A stretch of DNA of 64,000 bases from Vombatus ursinus. Lineage: Eukaryota > Chordata > Mammalia > Diprotodontia > Vombatidae. Below are positions 21,445-33,732 of this stretch, in pieces. Position 1 is the stretch's first letter. The number at the start of each line of letters is the position of its first letter. The stretch spans positions 37,890,212-37,954,211 of the forward strand of contig NW_020954585.1 in NCBI RefSeq assembly GCF_900497805.2, written 5' to 3'. Both the position numbers and the translations under genes were made by a program. Below the pieces are notes generated by a model. The model saw only the letters and a program-made list of their open reading frames with translations, did no database searches and was not told the DNA's origin.

Positions 21445-21525
21445 GGTCTATATTCATTTACTAAGTGCCTACTTTGTAGCAGGCACTATGCTAAGCACTG
21501 GAAATACAAAGAAAGGTTTAAAGTA
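21445..21525 (+). repeat. fragment of the long mammalian repeat
   Basis: 'taagtgcctactttgtagca' then 'taagcactggaaatacaaag' is the start of the family seen at full length at 37866. Confidence 0.6.
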
Positions 21526-22235
21526 CTTTGTGGCTCAAAATTCATGTACCTTAAAATAATGATGATAAATGAAACTCTCTGCCCTCTACTAAAGTCTGGC
21601 ATATTGAACATGTTTTTTTAAATGGGATATTGATATACTTATGTTATGTAATGTGAATAAACTACCTTATAAGAGCCATTCCTTGGATTATACACGGAGA
21701 TTCCATCTTGTTCAGGTCTACTTGATGGAAACTTGAAAGGAAACTACTTTCTGCCATGAAAAAAATATTTTTGATTCTTATAAAAAATAGCAATGAACAG
21801 ATTGACATTCTGAGGTTTTTGTTTTTAAAGTTTTAAATCCTTGGGCCTTAGAGAAGTTAGTCATGTATTTGATGACTGCTGTAAAAATACGTACAGCTGA
21901 TTCCCAAACGGAACTAGCTTGGTCTTTGGATAACAGGCATAAAATACCTCACTGACTTCTACTTGAACCCTTCCAAAATTTTATTCCACTGACCAAGTCT
22001 TTGAGGACTCAGTCTCAGCTTCATGCCATGCCATGAAGAGATTTCAGGAAAAGGGTCATATTGATGGTGAAGTACAAGCATATCTAGGTCATTTTCTCAA
22101 CTCACTGCTTCAAACAAAAAGTCATAGTGTCTTCTTAAAGAACTTGGGGAATACTACTGAGAAAATTTGAAAGAATAAAAACAAAAGGAAAACCAGTTTA
22201 TCTTTCTAAATCTATTGCCCATTATTCTCCCAAAA
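21526..22235. other. unassigned DNA
   Basis: Nothing recognised. Confidence 0.4.
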
Positions 22236-22239
22236 TTCT

Positions 22240-22715
22240 TAGCACAATGCCTGGCATGTAAGCACTTAATAAATGCTTGTTGACTTGTTTCGAATCCATG
22301 AATTCTACAGTTCAATTATAGTGATTTACTTACTGGCCATCACATACAGCATGGCATCTCCCATATGCAAGTTTTTGCATAAGCTATCTCTTACATCTTG
22401 AATTTATTCTCACCTGGCTTCAAATCCATAATTTTTTTCATTGTTCAACTTAAGTTCCACCTCCTAAAAAAGGGCTTTTCTAATTGTCCTAGTGACTATT
22501 GCCTCTTCGTACCCTTACCACCAAGTAACCTTATATTTACTTTGCATATATTTGTATAATTTGTATTTAATTATATGTATTCATGTTGTTTTCCATGATA
22601 GAATGTAAACTTTTTGAGGAAAGAGACTGTGACCTGTTGTTTTTGTAATGTCTACACTCAGCTCAGTGCCTGACATGTGCTTAACAGATGTTTATTGATT
22701 GACTGATTTATTATC
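22240..22715 (+). mobile_element. L2 LINE 3' end and an extra L2 tail
   Basis: An L2 tail (gcctggcatgtaagcactta) lies at 22245-22290. A longer L2 3' end (22445-22715) has 'atgatagaatgtaaactttt', 'gaggaaagagactgtgacct' and the terminal 'gatgtttattgattgactga'. Confidence 0.7.
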
Positions 22716-23387
22716 TTAGAGACCAAAGTTAAATTGAACCCCTGAATGTAGGTGGTAGCTCAGTTTCTTATGGCTGTTAAGTAATATGTTAAAGAAGATT
22801 GTAGGTAACCTTTCCTTTCCTTCCTGCAGAAGTTTTGGCCACTCTCTCCTTCCTGTTTTTGTTTTGTTTTTGTTTTACTTTATTTTGTTTGTAAAACTAC
22901 CACCAAGTAGTCTTCATTGTCACCTCTAAAAGCATTGAAGTGGCTCTCAACTAGAAAGGCCTGGCACACCTGAAAGATAGAATTTCAGAACCACCCTCTG
23001 CCAACAAAATTTACCATATTGTCATTAGAATTTATTTATTTGAATTTGTGCATTTAGATTTGTATTTATGTATGTAGAATATTGCCATACTTTAACCACC
23101 CAAGCTTTCCTTTTAATAAGATTATTTCTATTTGATTCTCTATGCCTACCATCAACATACCATAAACTTTTCCCCCAATCGTTTTACTTTTTACTCATTA
23201 ACCACATTTATTGCACTAGTCTCAGAGCTCTTCTTTCTATATCTCCTCCTTAGCTTATCTATCATATATCTCTGTCTACCTGTCTGTCCGTCTATCTATC
23301 TATTTATCTATCTAAGTCATTCCTTCAAGTACTCTATTCACTGAACTACCTGTTTAAAACCTTGTAGTCTCACATTCAGGCAATCCA
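22716..23387. other. unassigned DNA with a (TCTA)n patch
   Basis: A short (TCTA/TGTC) repeat lies at about 23268-23320 and a GTTTT-rich patch near 22850; otherwise unrecognised. Confidence 0.45.
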
Positions 23388-23545
23388 GTGGCAGCTAGGT
23401 GGTATAGTGAAAAAGGCACTGGCCCTGGAGTCAGAAAGACCTGACTTCAAAACCAGCCTCAGACACATAACACTCACTAGCTTGTGTGACTTTGGGAAAG
23501 TCACTTAACCCCAATTGCCTCGACAAAAAACAAAACCATAATTTG
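23388..23545 (+). mobile_element. short marsupial SINE
   Basis: 'ggcagctaggtggtatagtg', 'ctggccctggagtcagaaag', 'gactttgggaaagtcactta' and an A-rich end. Low divergence from the copies at 33733 and 46899. Confidence 0.85.
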
Positions 23546-23854
23546 ACTCCAACACACCTGTCCCAACTTCCCAGCTATAACACTCTTTTTACATATTCTA
23601 GACTTTAGTTAAACTTGACTAGTCACAATCTTCCAAATATATCTCACATTTTTCTGCCTTTATTCTATTCCTAACTCTCTTCTATATATTTTACAAAAAA
23701 AAATTTCATCTTACATCTATGATGTAATTTTTCATAGCCTCAGTGTGAATGGGAACCTTCTCACAATACATTCTTTCATTTCCCCAGTAAGAAATAATCT
23801 TTCAATTGTTTTTCATTTGCACACATATTCTATGTTGTAATGTACTTATATACA

Positions 23855-23985
23855 CACAAAAATTATTAAGTGCCTACTGTGTCGTAGGCAACTGTGCTAA
23901 GTGTTACTGATGCAAAAAAAAAAAAAAAAGGCCAAAACAGTCCTTTCCCTCAAGGAGTTCCCAGTCTAATGCTACAGTGTAAAGT
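23855..23985 (+). repeat. fragment of the long mammalian repeat
   Basis: 'taagtgcctactgtgtcgta', an A-rich run, then 'ccctcaaggagttcccagtc'. Confidence 0.6.
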
Positions 23986-23987
23986 GT

Positions 23988-24238
23988 GCTAGATGTGGGT
24001 TCAGTAAAATGCTGAGTTCAAATTATATCTATGGCATGTACTAGCTATGTGTCTATGGGCAAGCCAATTCAGGTCTCCTAGCTTCAGTTTCCTTATTTGT
24101 AAAACAGAGATGAGAGTAGCTGATACTTGCACTACCTATCTCAAAGAGTTATTAAGATGATCAGATGGGATAATGTACAGAAAGTGCTTTGGAAACTTTA
24201 AAGTATAATGTGAATATTAGTCATTGTTTATTATTAAT
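23988..24238 (+). mobile_element. CORE-SINE
   Basis: 'gctgagttcaaattatatct', 'cttcagtttccttatttgta' and the tail 'aaagtgctttggaaacttta'. Confidence 0.6.
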
Positions 24239-24577
24239 TTCATTTGTGTGCTCATCAACTGAATTCAAATAGAAAAAAAGTATTCAGACAAGGCTATATA
24301 CTGAAATTATTCTCTTAGACTTAGTGTTCTGAAGACTGCTGCACAGTTGGATAAAATACTGCTTTTAATGGGTAATTGAAAATGTGTTGGGTTGTAACTT
24401 CTGTAGTGTCACTGAAAGCCTCTTTGGGACAACTTTAGTAACAGACAGGATGATATGCATCTCATTATGCTATCACAAGGTTTGTATTTTTTCCCCTCTA
24501 GCTTTGAGAGTATAACTATTTGGTATAACAACATATATTGCATGTTTTCATAGATTTTGTGAATCTGAGGCAGTCAG

Positions 24578-24812
24578 GCAATGCAGCACAAAAAGGCACA
24601 GGTTCTGGAGTCAGGAAAAGCTGAATTCAAAATTTTCTTTAGATGTTTACTAGCTATGTGACTCTGGACAAGTCATTTAACTTCTGTTTGCTTAAGTTTC
24701 CTCATCTGTAAAATGGAGATCATTATTATGAGAATGAAATAAGATAATATTTGTAAGGTACTTTACAAGCATTGAAGCATTACATAAATGCTATCATCAT
24801 CATCATCAATAT
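24578..24812 (+). mobile_element. CORE-SINE
   Basis: 'tctggagtcaggaaaagctg', 'agctatgtgactctggacaa', 'tcctcatctgtaaaatggag' and the tail 'gtaaggtactttacaagcat', with a short (ATC)n at the end. Confidence 0.75.
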
Positions 24813-24814
24813 TA

Positions 24815-26305
24815 TGTGCAACAATATTATATTGATTTTGGAGAACAGTTTTCTTAATGGTATTCATCCAATTTGAATACAATTTATTTGTGTAACTATC
24901 AAGATGTTCAGTATTTGTAGTGCAGGGATTTGCCATCTGTTAGTATATGAAAAATAGTGAGTTTCTTATGCATATTGCTAGTCACCAGGCTGTGTCTTGC
25001 TTGGTATTTTTTAAGTGTTAATTTTTTTCTACCTGTGGTCATTTTTTGCAAAGTTTCTTCCATTTCCTTACAGAATCTGCATTGATCAACCTGATTTTTA
25101 AATGAATAACCTTTCTATATTTTCTGGTGATGACATGATTCTATATTGTCTGTATAAACCTTGGTACTTATTCAGTAATTTGTTTATTCGAGATGTCCCA
25201 TGAAAGGTGCCCAATAATTGCCTAAACTCTCTATGGTACTTTGGTTGTTGCCATCTGAATTAAGATAATATGGCATGGTTCTACTAGATTTTGAGTTAGT
25301 CTGGGTTGAATTAGCTGGGTAATCTAGCACAAAAAGGCAATCAGTAAGAATATTTTAAGTATATGCTACATGCTAGAAATATACATGATATATGACACAT
25401 GCCAAACACACAAAAAACATGCCATGCAAAAGCAAGAGTAAAACAGCTCTTGCTGTCAAGGAGCTTACATTCCTTTCACAGTGTATCCATCTATGAAACA
25501 AGAGTTTTTAAAGGTGATGTCTATAATCCTATCCATTTTTAAGTCCTATGACAAGGTGGACTATCTTTTTTGTACTTAATCTCAGGAAAGGATCAACCTG
25601 AGATTTATTTTTGAAAGCTGTAAGTTGCATTAATAAATTTACTGATACAAAGAGAGAATGAAATCCATTTCCTTTCTTTTTTCATTAGTCTGATTGGGTT
25701 GGAAATTGGGAATGCCCTGGTTTCTTGCTTATGTTTTATGGAAGGCTGAGTCAGTCAGGCCTCACAGAATTAATTTTTAAGATCCAGAAGGTTTTACCGA
25801 CCCACTAAATCAGAACACTAAACATAAAAAGTCACTATGTTCTGTCCCTCAGCGGACTAATGAAATATGTTATTCATAGAAGCTTTTCCAACCCTGAGGC
25901 CAGCTACAAATGCAAGGGCACATGCCAATTTCTCTGCTCTGCTGAAAATGTTAAATCTCTATTTCTGAATCCTTGAATTTCCTCTCCCACTGCCTATTCA
26001 AATAATAGCTATCATCATAAATCTTATTAACTTTTTCACTATTAGGAGTATTTTAAGGAAATTGAAAATATTTCTTTCTTGACATCCATCTGCTCCTGAA
26101 ACTTGGAGCCCTTACTATGGTAATTAGAATCACAGGCTCAATTTCGGAATTAAAAAAGACCTCCTTCTGTAGCAACTCACCAGGGAAATAGCACTACTCT
26201 TTGGAGTTAAAGTAGAAAGGACCATGAGCATAGAATGACAGTCTTGGGGCTTAGGCCTAGAACTGAGTTTTGTATTGGAGGTTACCATAATAATCAATAC
26301 TATGT
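24815..26305. other. mostly unassigned DNA
   Basis: Holds one fragment of the long mammalian repeat at about 25355-25485 (ctcttgctgtcaaggagctt). A minus-strand frame at 26130-26333 has a weak acceptor and a phase that does not fit the other candidate exons. Confidence 0.45.
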
Positions 26306-26309
26306 AAAG

Positions 26310-26562
26310 CAAGGTGGCACTAGGATAGAGCACTGGGCCTAGAGTCAGAAAGATGTGATTTCAAATCTGGACTCAGGTATTTTGTGACCCTGAGGAAGTC
26401 ACTTACCCTCTGTCTACCTCAGTTACCTCATCTACAAAATGGGGTAACTATGGCACCTACCTCCCAAGGTTGGTGTGACAATCAAATGAGATAATATTTG
26501 AAAAGTGCTTAGCATGGTGCCTGGCACTTAATAAATGCTTGTTCCTTTCCTCCATACAGTTT
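26310..26562 (+). mobile_element. CORE-SINE
   Basis: Complete: 'gagcactgggcctagagtca', 'tttgtgaccctgaggaagtc', 'tacctcatctacaaaatggg' and the tail 'ggtgcctggcacttaataaa'. Confidence 0.85.
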
Positions 26563-26564
26563 CA

Positions 26565-27284
26565 AATGCTTGTGGTAGTCCTGGTCCTTATCCCTCTACC
26601 TCTTCTGTTCTCTTGTAACCCTACTCTGTCTATACAACATTACAATACCTTCTGAGTCTCTCTTTAGAAGAAAGGTCGCTTTCTTCCCCTCTGTTTCCTT
26701 CTTGTTATATTCTTGCTATATTCCAACCATAATGGGTAGCTCACGCTTTCTCTCAACACAAACTAGGAAACATTTGTTACAAATAGTAACTTGCAAATGT
26801 AATTAAGAAAACTAAGAGAATAAATAATTCACTTGCCTGGTTTTCCCCAACTTAAAATAAAACAAAACTCTTCTGACTTATTTTCTGTAAGACTAGAGCT
26901 TTTTCAAGAAACAGTTTTATCTATTTTGTGTTTTTAATCACACAGAAGAGGTTCTGAGGAGGATGAGAGGCAACATCAAAGCAAATTGCACTTCCAATGA
27001 TGTGTGGTTTCAATTTCATTGAAGGAAACCAGAGTATTTCCCAATGAAAGTTGTGTTTATCTTACATGAAACAAAATAATTAGCATTTACCAAAAAATCA
27101 ATACCAATCTCATCTAGTTTGGAATATATCATTACCTTTTAAATTACTGTTTTAATATGCCCTAAGTGAATCCCAGCCTTATCCTTATTCCTATGATGCT
27201 CAGTTACATAGAACATTTACTTTGAGAAACTTGAATCATTTTCCCATATAAAACTTTCTTTTTTTCCCCCCTTGACTGGATGTC
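26565..27284. other. unassigned DNA
   Basis: Nothing recognised. Confidence 0.4.
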
Positions 27285-27475
27285 CATGTAGGGAGCTCCC
27301 AAAGAAGAAGTTTCCTCTGCCAATTCATATCAGTACTTTTTTGAACTTACAGTCTTACAGAGTTGCCTGAGGCACTTAGAGTTTGAATAACCTTCCCAGG
27401 GTCACAAACTAGTTATGTGTTTAAGACTTGAACCTAGGTCTTCTTGCATCTTAGTGTGGCACTGCTGCTTCTTTT
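27285..27475 (+). repeat. diverged repeat shared with 36215-36425
   Basis: Both copies have a 'gggagctcccaaa'-type start, 'cttacagtcttacagagttg'-like middle, 'ttgcctgaggcactta' and a 'tagttatgtgtttaagact' end. An old L3/MIR-like marsupial family is likely. Confidence 0.5.
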
Positions 27476-28030
27476 GTTATTAACTTTTTAAAAATACAGC
27501 ATTCTAACTTGGACATTGCCCAAATTAGATGAGAAAGTAATGGCACTATTGCTGTTTTGTAGATCAGGCAAACTGAATCAGAAATTTGAAGTTATTTTTC
27601 TAAGGGCATGTAGGATAAAAGGAGTCCATATTTTCCTGGAAGATCAGGCAAGGATCACTTACAGTCTCTACAAACCTCAAAGTGTTTTCTTAAGGAGTTC
27701 TTCAAATAAATCCTCTTAATATGTTTAAAAGGCAGAGCCAAGTATGAGGATCATTAGGGACTTCACCAAATAATTTTTTTTAGATCAGTATAGGAGATGG
27801 ATAGATTAGATATATCCACTTTGGCTTCAAGCTTTCCAAATGTATTTGGCTATTCAGTAGTCTGTAGTAATTATTTTTGTTTTTGTTGTTTGTTTGTTTG
27901 TTTTTTGAGCCTAGCTTATTTTGGACCAATAGGGACTAAGCAAGATCGAACTTAGGAAAGTCTGAGTCCTTATCATTCCAAGTTCTAGCCAATGTCCAAG
28001 AGTACCTAGGCTAAGAAATGAATGGGGAAG
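27476..28030. other. unassigned DNA with a (TTTG)n patch
   Basis: A GTTTGTTTG patch lies near 27880-27905; otherwise unrecognised. Confidence 0.4.
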
Positions 28031-28034
28031 GGAA

Positions 28035-28215
28035 AGTATATTAAGTACTTATTATGTGCTAGGAACTGGGCTAAATAATTTACAAATGTTACCTCATTTA
28101 ATCCTCACCAGAAACAAGAGAAGTACAGAGTATTATTATCCCCATGTAATAGTTGAGGAAACTGAGGCAGAGGCTAAGTGACTTATCCCAGATCACACAA
28201 CTAGAGTATAAAGTT
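28035..28215 (-). mobile_element. CORE-SINE, antisense
   Basis: 'ttaagtacttattatgtgct', 'tcatttaatcctcaccagaa' and 'gaggaaactgaggcagaggc'. Confidence 0.75.
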
Positions 28216-28274
28216 AGTATACACACATCTATAAAACAACCTTTATTCAAATATATTCATTTTAATCCCCTAAA

Positions 28275-28512
28275 GTGGCTTGTATAGTAGGGGGGAAAAA
28301 CCATTTAGAATCAGAGAACCTGTATTCAAATCACAGCTCTGTCACTTACTATCCATGTGACATGGGGCAAGTCAGTTGACCTCTTAGACTTCAATGTCTT
28401 CAACTACAAATTAAGGTGGTTTGGCTAGATGACATTTGCAGTCCCTTATAACTCAGGTCTTCCTGATTCCAAGCCCAGTGCTCTATCTACCATGCCATCT
28501 AGCTGCCCCTAT
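28275..28512 (+). mobile_element. Ther1-like SINE joined to an antisense SINE head
   Basis: A plus-strand Ther1 body (gtcacttactatccatgtga, ggctagatgacatttgcagt) runs to about 28455. An antisense SINE head (aagcccagtgctctatctac, catctagctgcccct) follows directly. Confidence 0.65.
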
Positions 28513-28514
28513 TT

Positions 28515-29325
28515 GCTAATGTAACTTCCAGAAACTCCATTGTGAGGGGTTCAGGTAAATTCAATGATATTATGGTGAATATGGTCTCCACTCCTACTCT
28601 TCTTCTTCTTGCCAAACCAGTTTAACCTTTGTACTTATGACAGCTCTGGTAATAGGCTTAACTGACATACTGACATGAAGGAGAGAATGTTACCTATCCT
28701 GATGGGCATTCACTAATTGTACTAGAAGCCTTAAAATGAACCACAAGGTATTAATGTCTTTCTTCATTGTATGTTCCAGTGCCTCTAGCAAAAAGAAAAA
28801 AAAATTACTTGATGTTGAATGTTATGGATGATATATGTGTAATCTGCTGTTTGGGTTAATTGACATTGCAGCCCCACCCTGCTGAGCTAGTTTTAGCAAG
28901 CTGAGAGTGTGCATTCCTGATGTTAACGCTCTTGCTCATCAAAGCAATATTCATTGTTCATTATTCTACTGGTAACAGTTCAGAATTCAGATAATGCCTA
29001 CTAACTTCCTGAGACCGATACTCTTTGCTTCCTCCCATGTGTGCTGAAGGAAAGGTAACCAGAACTGAAGCTCTCAGAGATAAATCATCATTGCCTCAAC
29101 TATGTATCACATAGATGACACAGGTAATTCCCATTAGGGTTTCTTAAACATGCTATTCTTCTAGGAAATAGTGTTGAAATACAGGTCAGTGTTCATGCTT
29201 TCAGAAACCTGTCCTTCCAGGGATTTCCGGAACCCTTCTAATTTAGCGTTGATTAATTTTCCCCACATATTACTTTTTTCTTTCTAAAAATTAGAACAAA
29301 TGGCAAGTCCAAACTTTTAACTTAC
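28515..29325. other. unassigned DNA
   Basis: No repeat recognised. It lies just downstream, in minus-strand terms, of the candidate exon at 29326. Confidence 0.4.
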
Positions 29326-29436
29326 CCATTTTGTATTGGTGTACAATAGTTGGAAAAACAGCATTATTTTTCTTCTTCTTCCAGATCCCAGTTCTGGATG
29401 ATAATGGACTTTTTCCTTTTGAAGTGAGGTTCATAG
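29326..29436 (-). CDS. candidate internal coding exon, unknown gene
   Basis: Minus strand: a strong acceptor (acatttttctctag, ending at 29437), 111 open bases and a near-perfect donor (GG|GTAAGTT from 29325). The length is 37 codons, entering and leaving in phase 1. Joined to the segment at 10651-10827 the split codon becomes GAG (Glu). The peptide is basic and Ser-rich with a Lys run, including KSPLSSRTGIWKKKKNNAVF, and suggests a disordered region. I do not recognise the family. No repeat overlaps it. The frame contains an ATG at its second codon, so a first exon is possible but less likely given the acceptor. Chance cannot be excluded at this length. Confidence 0.3.
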
Positions 29437-29744
29437 CTAGAGAAAAATGTTAGTTGAATAATTAAGTATTTCTTTTTCCACATCTAGCAGAGTCTGTAGT
29501 GAAGGGAATTCTTTAAATTTTCTTCAGAAATATCACATTCAAATCCCCAGTGTATGCAAGATATTCTTTTGGCAGTATAATTCATTAGAATGATAACTAA
29601 GCATAAAGTTCTATGTTAAATAGAACAGCACCACATAATTCATAGTATAAATATTATAGCCCAAACTAATTAAGATATTGCTCTGACACACATGGACAAT
29701 ACATCTATAAATTAACCCTAACTCAAATATATTCATTTTAATTT

Positions 29745-29948
29745 ATTGAGGTAGCATGTGTAATGAGAAGGGGGAATTTCAAAGCAAAAAACCTAGGTTA
29801 AAAATCATAGCTCTGCCACTCACTCCCTGTGTGACTTGGAGTATGTAATTTGACATCTTAGACTTCAGTTTACTCAACTATAAAATAAGGTGGTTAGACC
29901 AGACAGCATTTGAGGTCCCTTCTTGCTTTAAATCTATGCTTCTTTGAT
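29745..29948 (+). mobile_element. Ther1/MIR-like SINE
   Basis: 'atagctctgccactcactcc', 'gtgtgacttggagtatgtaa', 'ggtggttagaccagacagca' and 'tgaggtcccttcttgcttta'. Confidence 0.75.
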
Positions 29949-29999
29949 TTTAGTAATGAATAATTAGGAACCAGATAGAATCTTCATATCTGGTGAGCT

Positions 30000-30678
30000 C
30001 ATTTCATGTTTCCCAAGGTTTGTCTCTCTCTTCTCCAATCCATCCTTGACATAGCTGCCATATTGACTTTCCTTAAGCATAGATCTGTGTATTTTACTTT
30101 ACTCAATATACTCCACCGGATTATTATTGCCTCTGAGACACAATATAAACTACTCTTTTTAGCTTATAAAGCTCTCTATAAACTATAGACCTATCTTTCC
30201 AACCCAGTTATCATTCTAGCTTTATTGCACCTGGCTTCCCCATTGCACTATTATTCAACCTAATTGTTCTTCTCTCTGTTCCTCACATCCAACACCATAT
30301 CTTCCACTTCCATGTCTTTGCACTGAGATTTCCTCCATGCCTAGGATACACTGCTTCTTCACCTCCATCTTGTAGAATCCTTCTCTTCCTTCAGGACACA
30401 AATCAAAGGTCACTTTTGACACAAATACTCTTCTTATCTCCCTTGTTATCTATATTGTTAGTTTCCTCCCTCTTAATTACTCTGTATTTAACTACCTTAA
30501 ATGTATTTATATTTATTCTGAACATTCTTATAAATGTACCTGTTGTCTCCCTTATTGCTATGTAAGTTCCTTAATGGCAAGGATTATTTCCTTCTTTGAA
30601 TTTGTTTCTTTACTATCTAACACAGTGCCTGGAACATAGTAGGCAGGCACTTAATAAATGCTAGTTGATTGAATTTTT
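30000..30678 (+). mobile_element. L2 LINE 3' end, long copy
   Basis: Colinear with the L2 3' region for almost 700 bp: 'tttgcactgagatttcctcc', 'cttcaggacacaaatcaaag', 'tatgtaagttccttaatggc' and the end 'agtgcctggaacatagtagg' with 'cacttaataaatg'. No intact frame. Confidence 0.8.
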
Positions 30679-30859
30679 TTTTTGTACTTTGTTTCAAAGA
30701 TGAAAGGTTGCATTTTGTATTACATTTGCTGCAGTCAGCAAAATGTACTTGTTTTCTAGGGATGATATACCTGTTGTTAAATGAGCTTATTCATTTCTTT
30801 TTACCTCCCCTTATGTCCTAGCATCAAACTAAGCACAATGATTAGAAGAAATTTCATTC

Positions 30860-31440
30860 TTCTGCCTAAGAAACTGAGGGGGTTAGTAGTATCTAGGGAA
30901 TTAAAGATAAGTATCACTCAGAGGTCAATGTTAGGTGTGAACAAACTACAAAATATAGCAAATCAGGAACTATGAAACATAACAACAGGAAAGGCTACCA
31001 TACAGGATATAGATAATTGAAAAAGATAAGCTGGTCACGTAGAAAGAGGAAGATATAACTGGTGGGCAGCCTATGTACCCCACTGGTATCCTTGTGATAT
31101 TCGTAGAAAGTGAGAAAGGCTCTCAGAATATTGGACAGATCCCCTGGACAAACTTATAGACAAGATGGACAAAACTCAGAAAAGATGGATAGGCATATAT
31201 GGGTTCTAATCTACATTGTTAGAAGGTATGGCCAAATCTATAGATTACAGGCCCATTTGAATATTTCACTAAGGCCACCCATCCAAAAGATGCTTCAAGG
31301 AATGGAACCAAAAAGGGAGAAAGAAATGTAGGAAGAAAGACAAAAATGGAGAGAATGTCAGATGCCCAGATTAGTGATGAAATCTAAGAGGAGCATAAAA
31401 AATTGCAGTGAATTCAAGAAGGGTGAATACAGAGACTATT
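30860..31440 (+). mobile_element. RTE-type LINE, C-terminal part of the ORF
   Basis: Translated pieces in sequence give ITQRSMLGVNKLQNIANQEL, then AGHVERGRYNWWAAYVPHWY and further GQTYRQDGQ-like residues. This matches the end of RTE polyproteins (RxMLGVxR...RxxELRRRTG...WAGHVAR...NRW...WxPR). Several in-frame stops and a frame change show it is dead. RTE LINEs are known drivers of marsupial SINEs. Confidence 0.7.
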
Positions 31441-31449
31441 CAGAAGTGG

Positions 31450-32345
31450 TATTACATAGCTGGAGTGGTTTCATTTCATTGTAAGTAGAAGCAGTAAGTC
31501 AAAATGTCTCATTGTTTCATGATCTAGATTCCTTTACCTGTCAATTAAAAGCATTGTTAGACCGAGCAAAAGTTTTTTCAAAGAAATAGCTGGCCACATC
31601 TTGAATATGAACTATAGATAAGCTGTTAGTAAAGAAAGAAGAGGGAATGAAATGATGAAAGGGCAAACAAGGTCACAAGTTTAATTTTCAGCTACTTGTC
31701 CTCTATCCCAGGAAGCAGGGAGGGAGTAGCTACATCTGTGTACTAACAGGATGAATGTGAGGCTTAGGGTTAAGTCACTGGTTGAGTGGGTGTTCCATGG
31801 GAAAGGAGGTTTAAAATGATAGGAGGAGGAGACAGTTTCATAAACAGGGTACACAAGAATGTTACACAGGCTTTGTTCTGGGTCCTTTTTTTGTTGTCCT
31901 GTTGTCAACCCACCATTTTGAACTGCAGAATGAGTTTATATCCTCTAACCACTGATTCTGACCTATTGTACATTCCTAGGTTTCCAAATAGAGATTATGA
32001 CCTGAATTTTGGACTGAAGTTTCACTTCCTTTTTTTTTCTTAGATCTAAGAGATTTTTCAATTGTGTACTTGTGAAGGAAATGTTAGGTATAGTTGAATA
32101 TATTTGCATATGCTTCAGTTTCTGTCAGATTGTGAGTCAGTCCATGAAAAGATATGGCTCTAGGAAATCAGAGTAACGAACTTCATTGTCATAACTGTTT
32201 AGCTTAAGTAGGGGATGCTTTTTGTTTTTGTTTTTGGCTGAATCTTTTAAAATATATGTGTGTAATATGAAATCACAGTAAATTTGTTTCTTAATGGAGA
32301 CACTATCTAGTTTTAAACAGCTGTAATTCTGTGTCATCAGGCATA
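31450..32345. other. unassigned DNA
   Basis: Open frames at 31681-31908 (minus) and 31786-32043 (plus) overlap and show no domain. Confidence 0.4.
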
Positions 32346-32354
32346 TATTATAGT

Positions 32355-32590
32355 GTTATTGGGAAAAGTAGGCACTGTACTAATCACTTTACTGTTTTTA
32401 TTAACTGATTTTTATCCTTACAACAACTCTGGGGTCTAGGTACTGTTATTATCCCAGTTTTACAGATGAGGAAACTAAGGCAGAGATTAAGTGACTTAGC
32501 TAAGGGTCACATAGCCAGAAAATGTATGTAGCTGGATTGTACTCAGGTCTTCTTGACCCTAGACTTCATACTCTATCCACTGCATCAATC
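32355..32590 (-). mobile_element. CORE-SINE, antisense
   Basis: 'ccttacaacaactctggggt', 'gatgaggaaactaaggcaga', 'agctaagggtcacatagcca' and 'tactctatccactgcatcaa'. Confidence 0.8.
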
Positions 32591-32689
32591 ACACTAAAAT
32601 AAGTATATTCTCATAACTATTTCGTGAACTGTATTGTGATGAGTTTCAGTCTCCTTTTCCTTTTGGAGTTAGGCCCAGGTTGGCCATTC

Positions 32690-33165
32690 ATTAGCATTAT
32701 GGTCCTCCAACTATATCTAACTTTCTGGACTTTACCACCAAGTCCTGTCTCCTCTTTGAGGATGTAAACTCCTTGATGGCAAGGAACAGACTATCTATCT
32801 ATCTTTTTGTTTGTCTTTGGATACCTAGTGCTCAGCACAGTACCTAGAACACTGTTGTTCAGTCGTTTCAGTCATATCTGACTCTGTGATTCCCATTTAG
32901 GTTTTTTTGTTTTGTTTCGTTTTTGGCAAAGATGCTGGAATGCGTTGCCATTTCCTTTTCCAGCTCATTTTTACAGATGAGGAAACTGAGGTAAACAGAG
33001 TTAAATGACTTGCTTAGGGTCACAAACTAGTAAGTATCTGTGGGCTGGATTTGAGTTTAGGAAGATGAATTTTTCCTGACTCCAGGCCCAGTACTCTATT
33101 CACTGCATCATGTAGCTAACCAACCTAACACATAGTAAGCACTTAATAAATACTTATTGCCTGTC
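32690..33165 (+). mobile_element. L2 tail split by a SINE
   Basis: 'gtaaactccttgatggcaag' and 'agtgctcagcacagtaccta' precede the SINE. 'acacatagtaagcacttaat' continues after it at 33125. Confidence 0.7.
32857..33116 (-). mobile_element. SINE inserted in an L2 tail
   Basis: Antisense long-subtype SINE from 'ttgttcagtcgtttcagtca' to 'gcatcatgtagctaacc'. Flanking 'cctagaacac' and 'cctaacacat' look like a worn duplication of L2 sequence. Confidence 0.75.
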
Positions 33166-33169
33166 TACC

Positions 33170-33535
33170 AGTCAAACTGTAGTGTGTCTGGTGTTTGGTG
33201 AGAGGAGCTTAAGTCATGACAAAGACTACAGGAAAGACCTAAGCACATTTAGCCTAAAGAAGAGAATATTTGAAGGGGTAAGGGGATGGTGAAAAATAGC
33301 TGAATCCATATAAGTGAAGAGTATTCATAAGAAATCTGATTTGTTCTGCTTGACTCGAGAGATCAGAATGAGAGTAATATTTAAAAAGTTGCAAAGAGGC
33401 CTTAATGTATGAAAAAAAATCATACCAATAGAAATGTTGAAAAGCAAAGCTGACTGACTTGATGGTCCTAATCACTGGCAGTCTTCTAGGTGATGTTGTG
33501 ACAACAAGGCACATGACAGCTACAGATTCCTGGTG
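33170..33535. other. unassigned DNA
   Basis: Nothing recognised. Confidence 0.4.
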
Positions 33536-33539
33536 GGTG

Positions 33540-33660
33540 ACTGTTCAATTCAATTCAACAAATGTATTAAATACCTACTAGATGCGAAATGTTGTTCCAT
33601 AAAAAACAAACAAACCAGAAAAAGAGTTCCTGACCTTGAGGACCTTACACTGTACGATAC
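33540..33660 (+). repeat. fragment of the long mammalian repeat
   Basis: 'ttaaatacctactagatgcg' and 'gaccttgaggaccttacact' are worn versions of the 5' part of that family. Confidence 0.5.
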
Positions 33661-33732
33661 TACAGAGAAAGGTTAGGGAAGAAAAGGAAACGGGTAGAGA
33701 CCAGCCAAGGCACTCTTTTAAAAAAAAGGGAG

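Noticed and set aside
26130-26333. Minus-strand frame with donor-like CCCTG|GTGAGT
   Set aside because: The acceptor side lacks a pyrimidine tract and the phase does not match other candidates.
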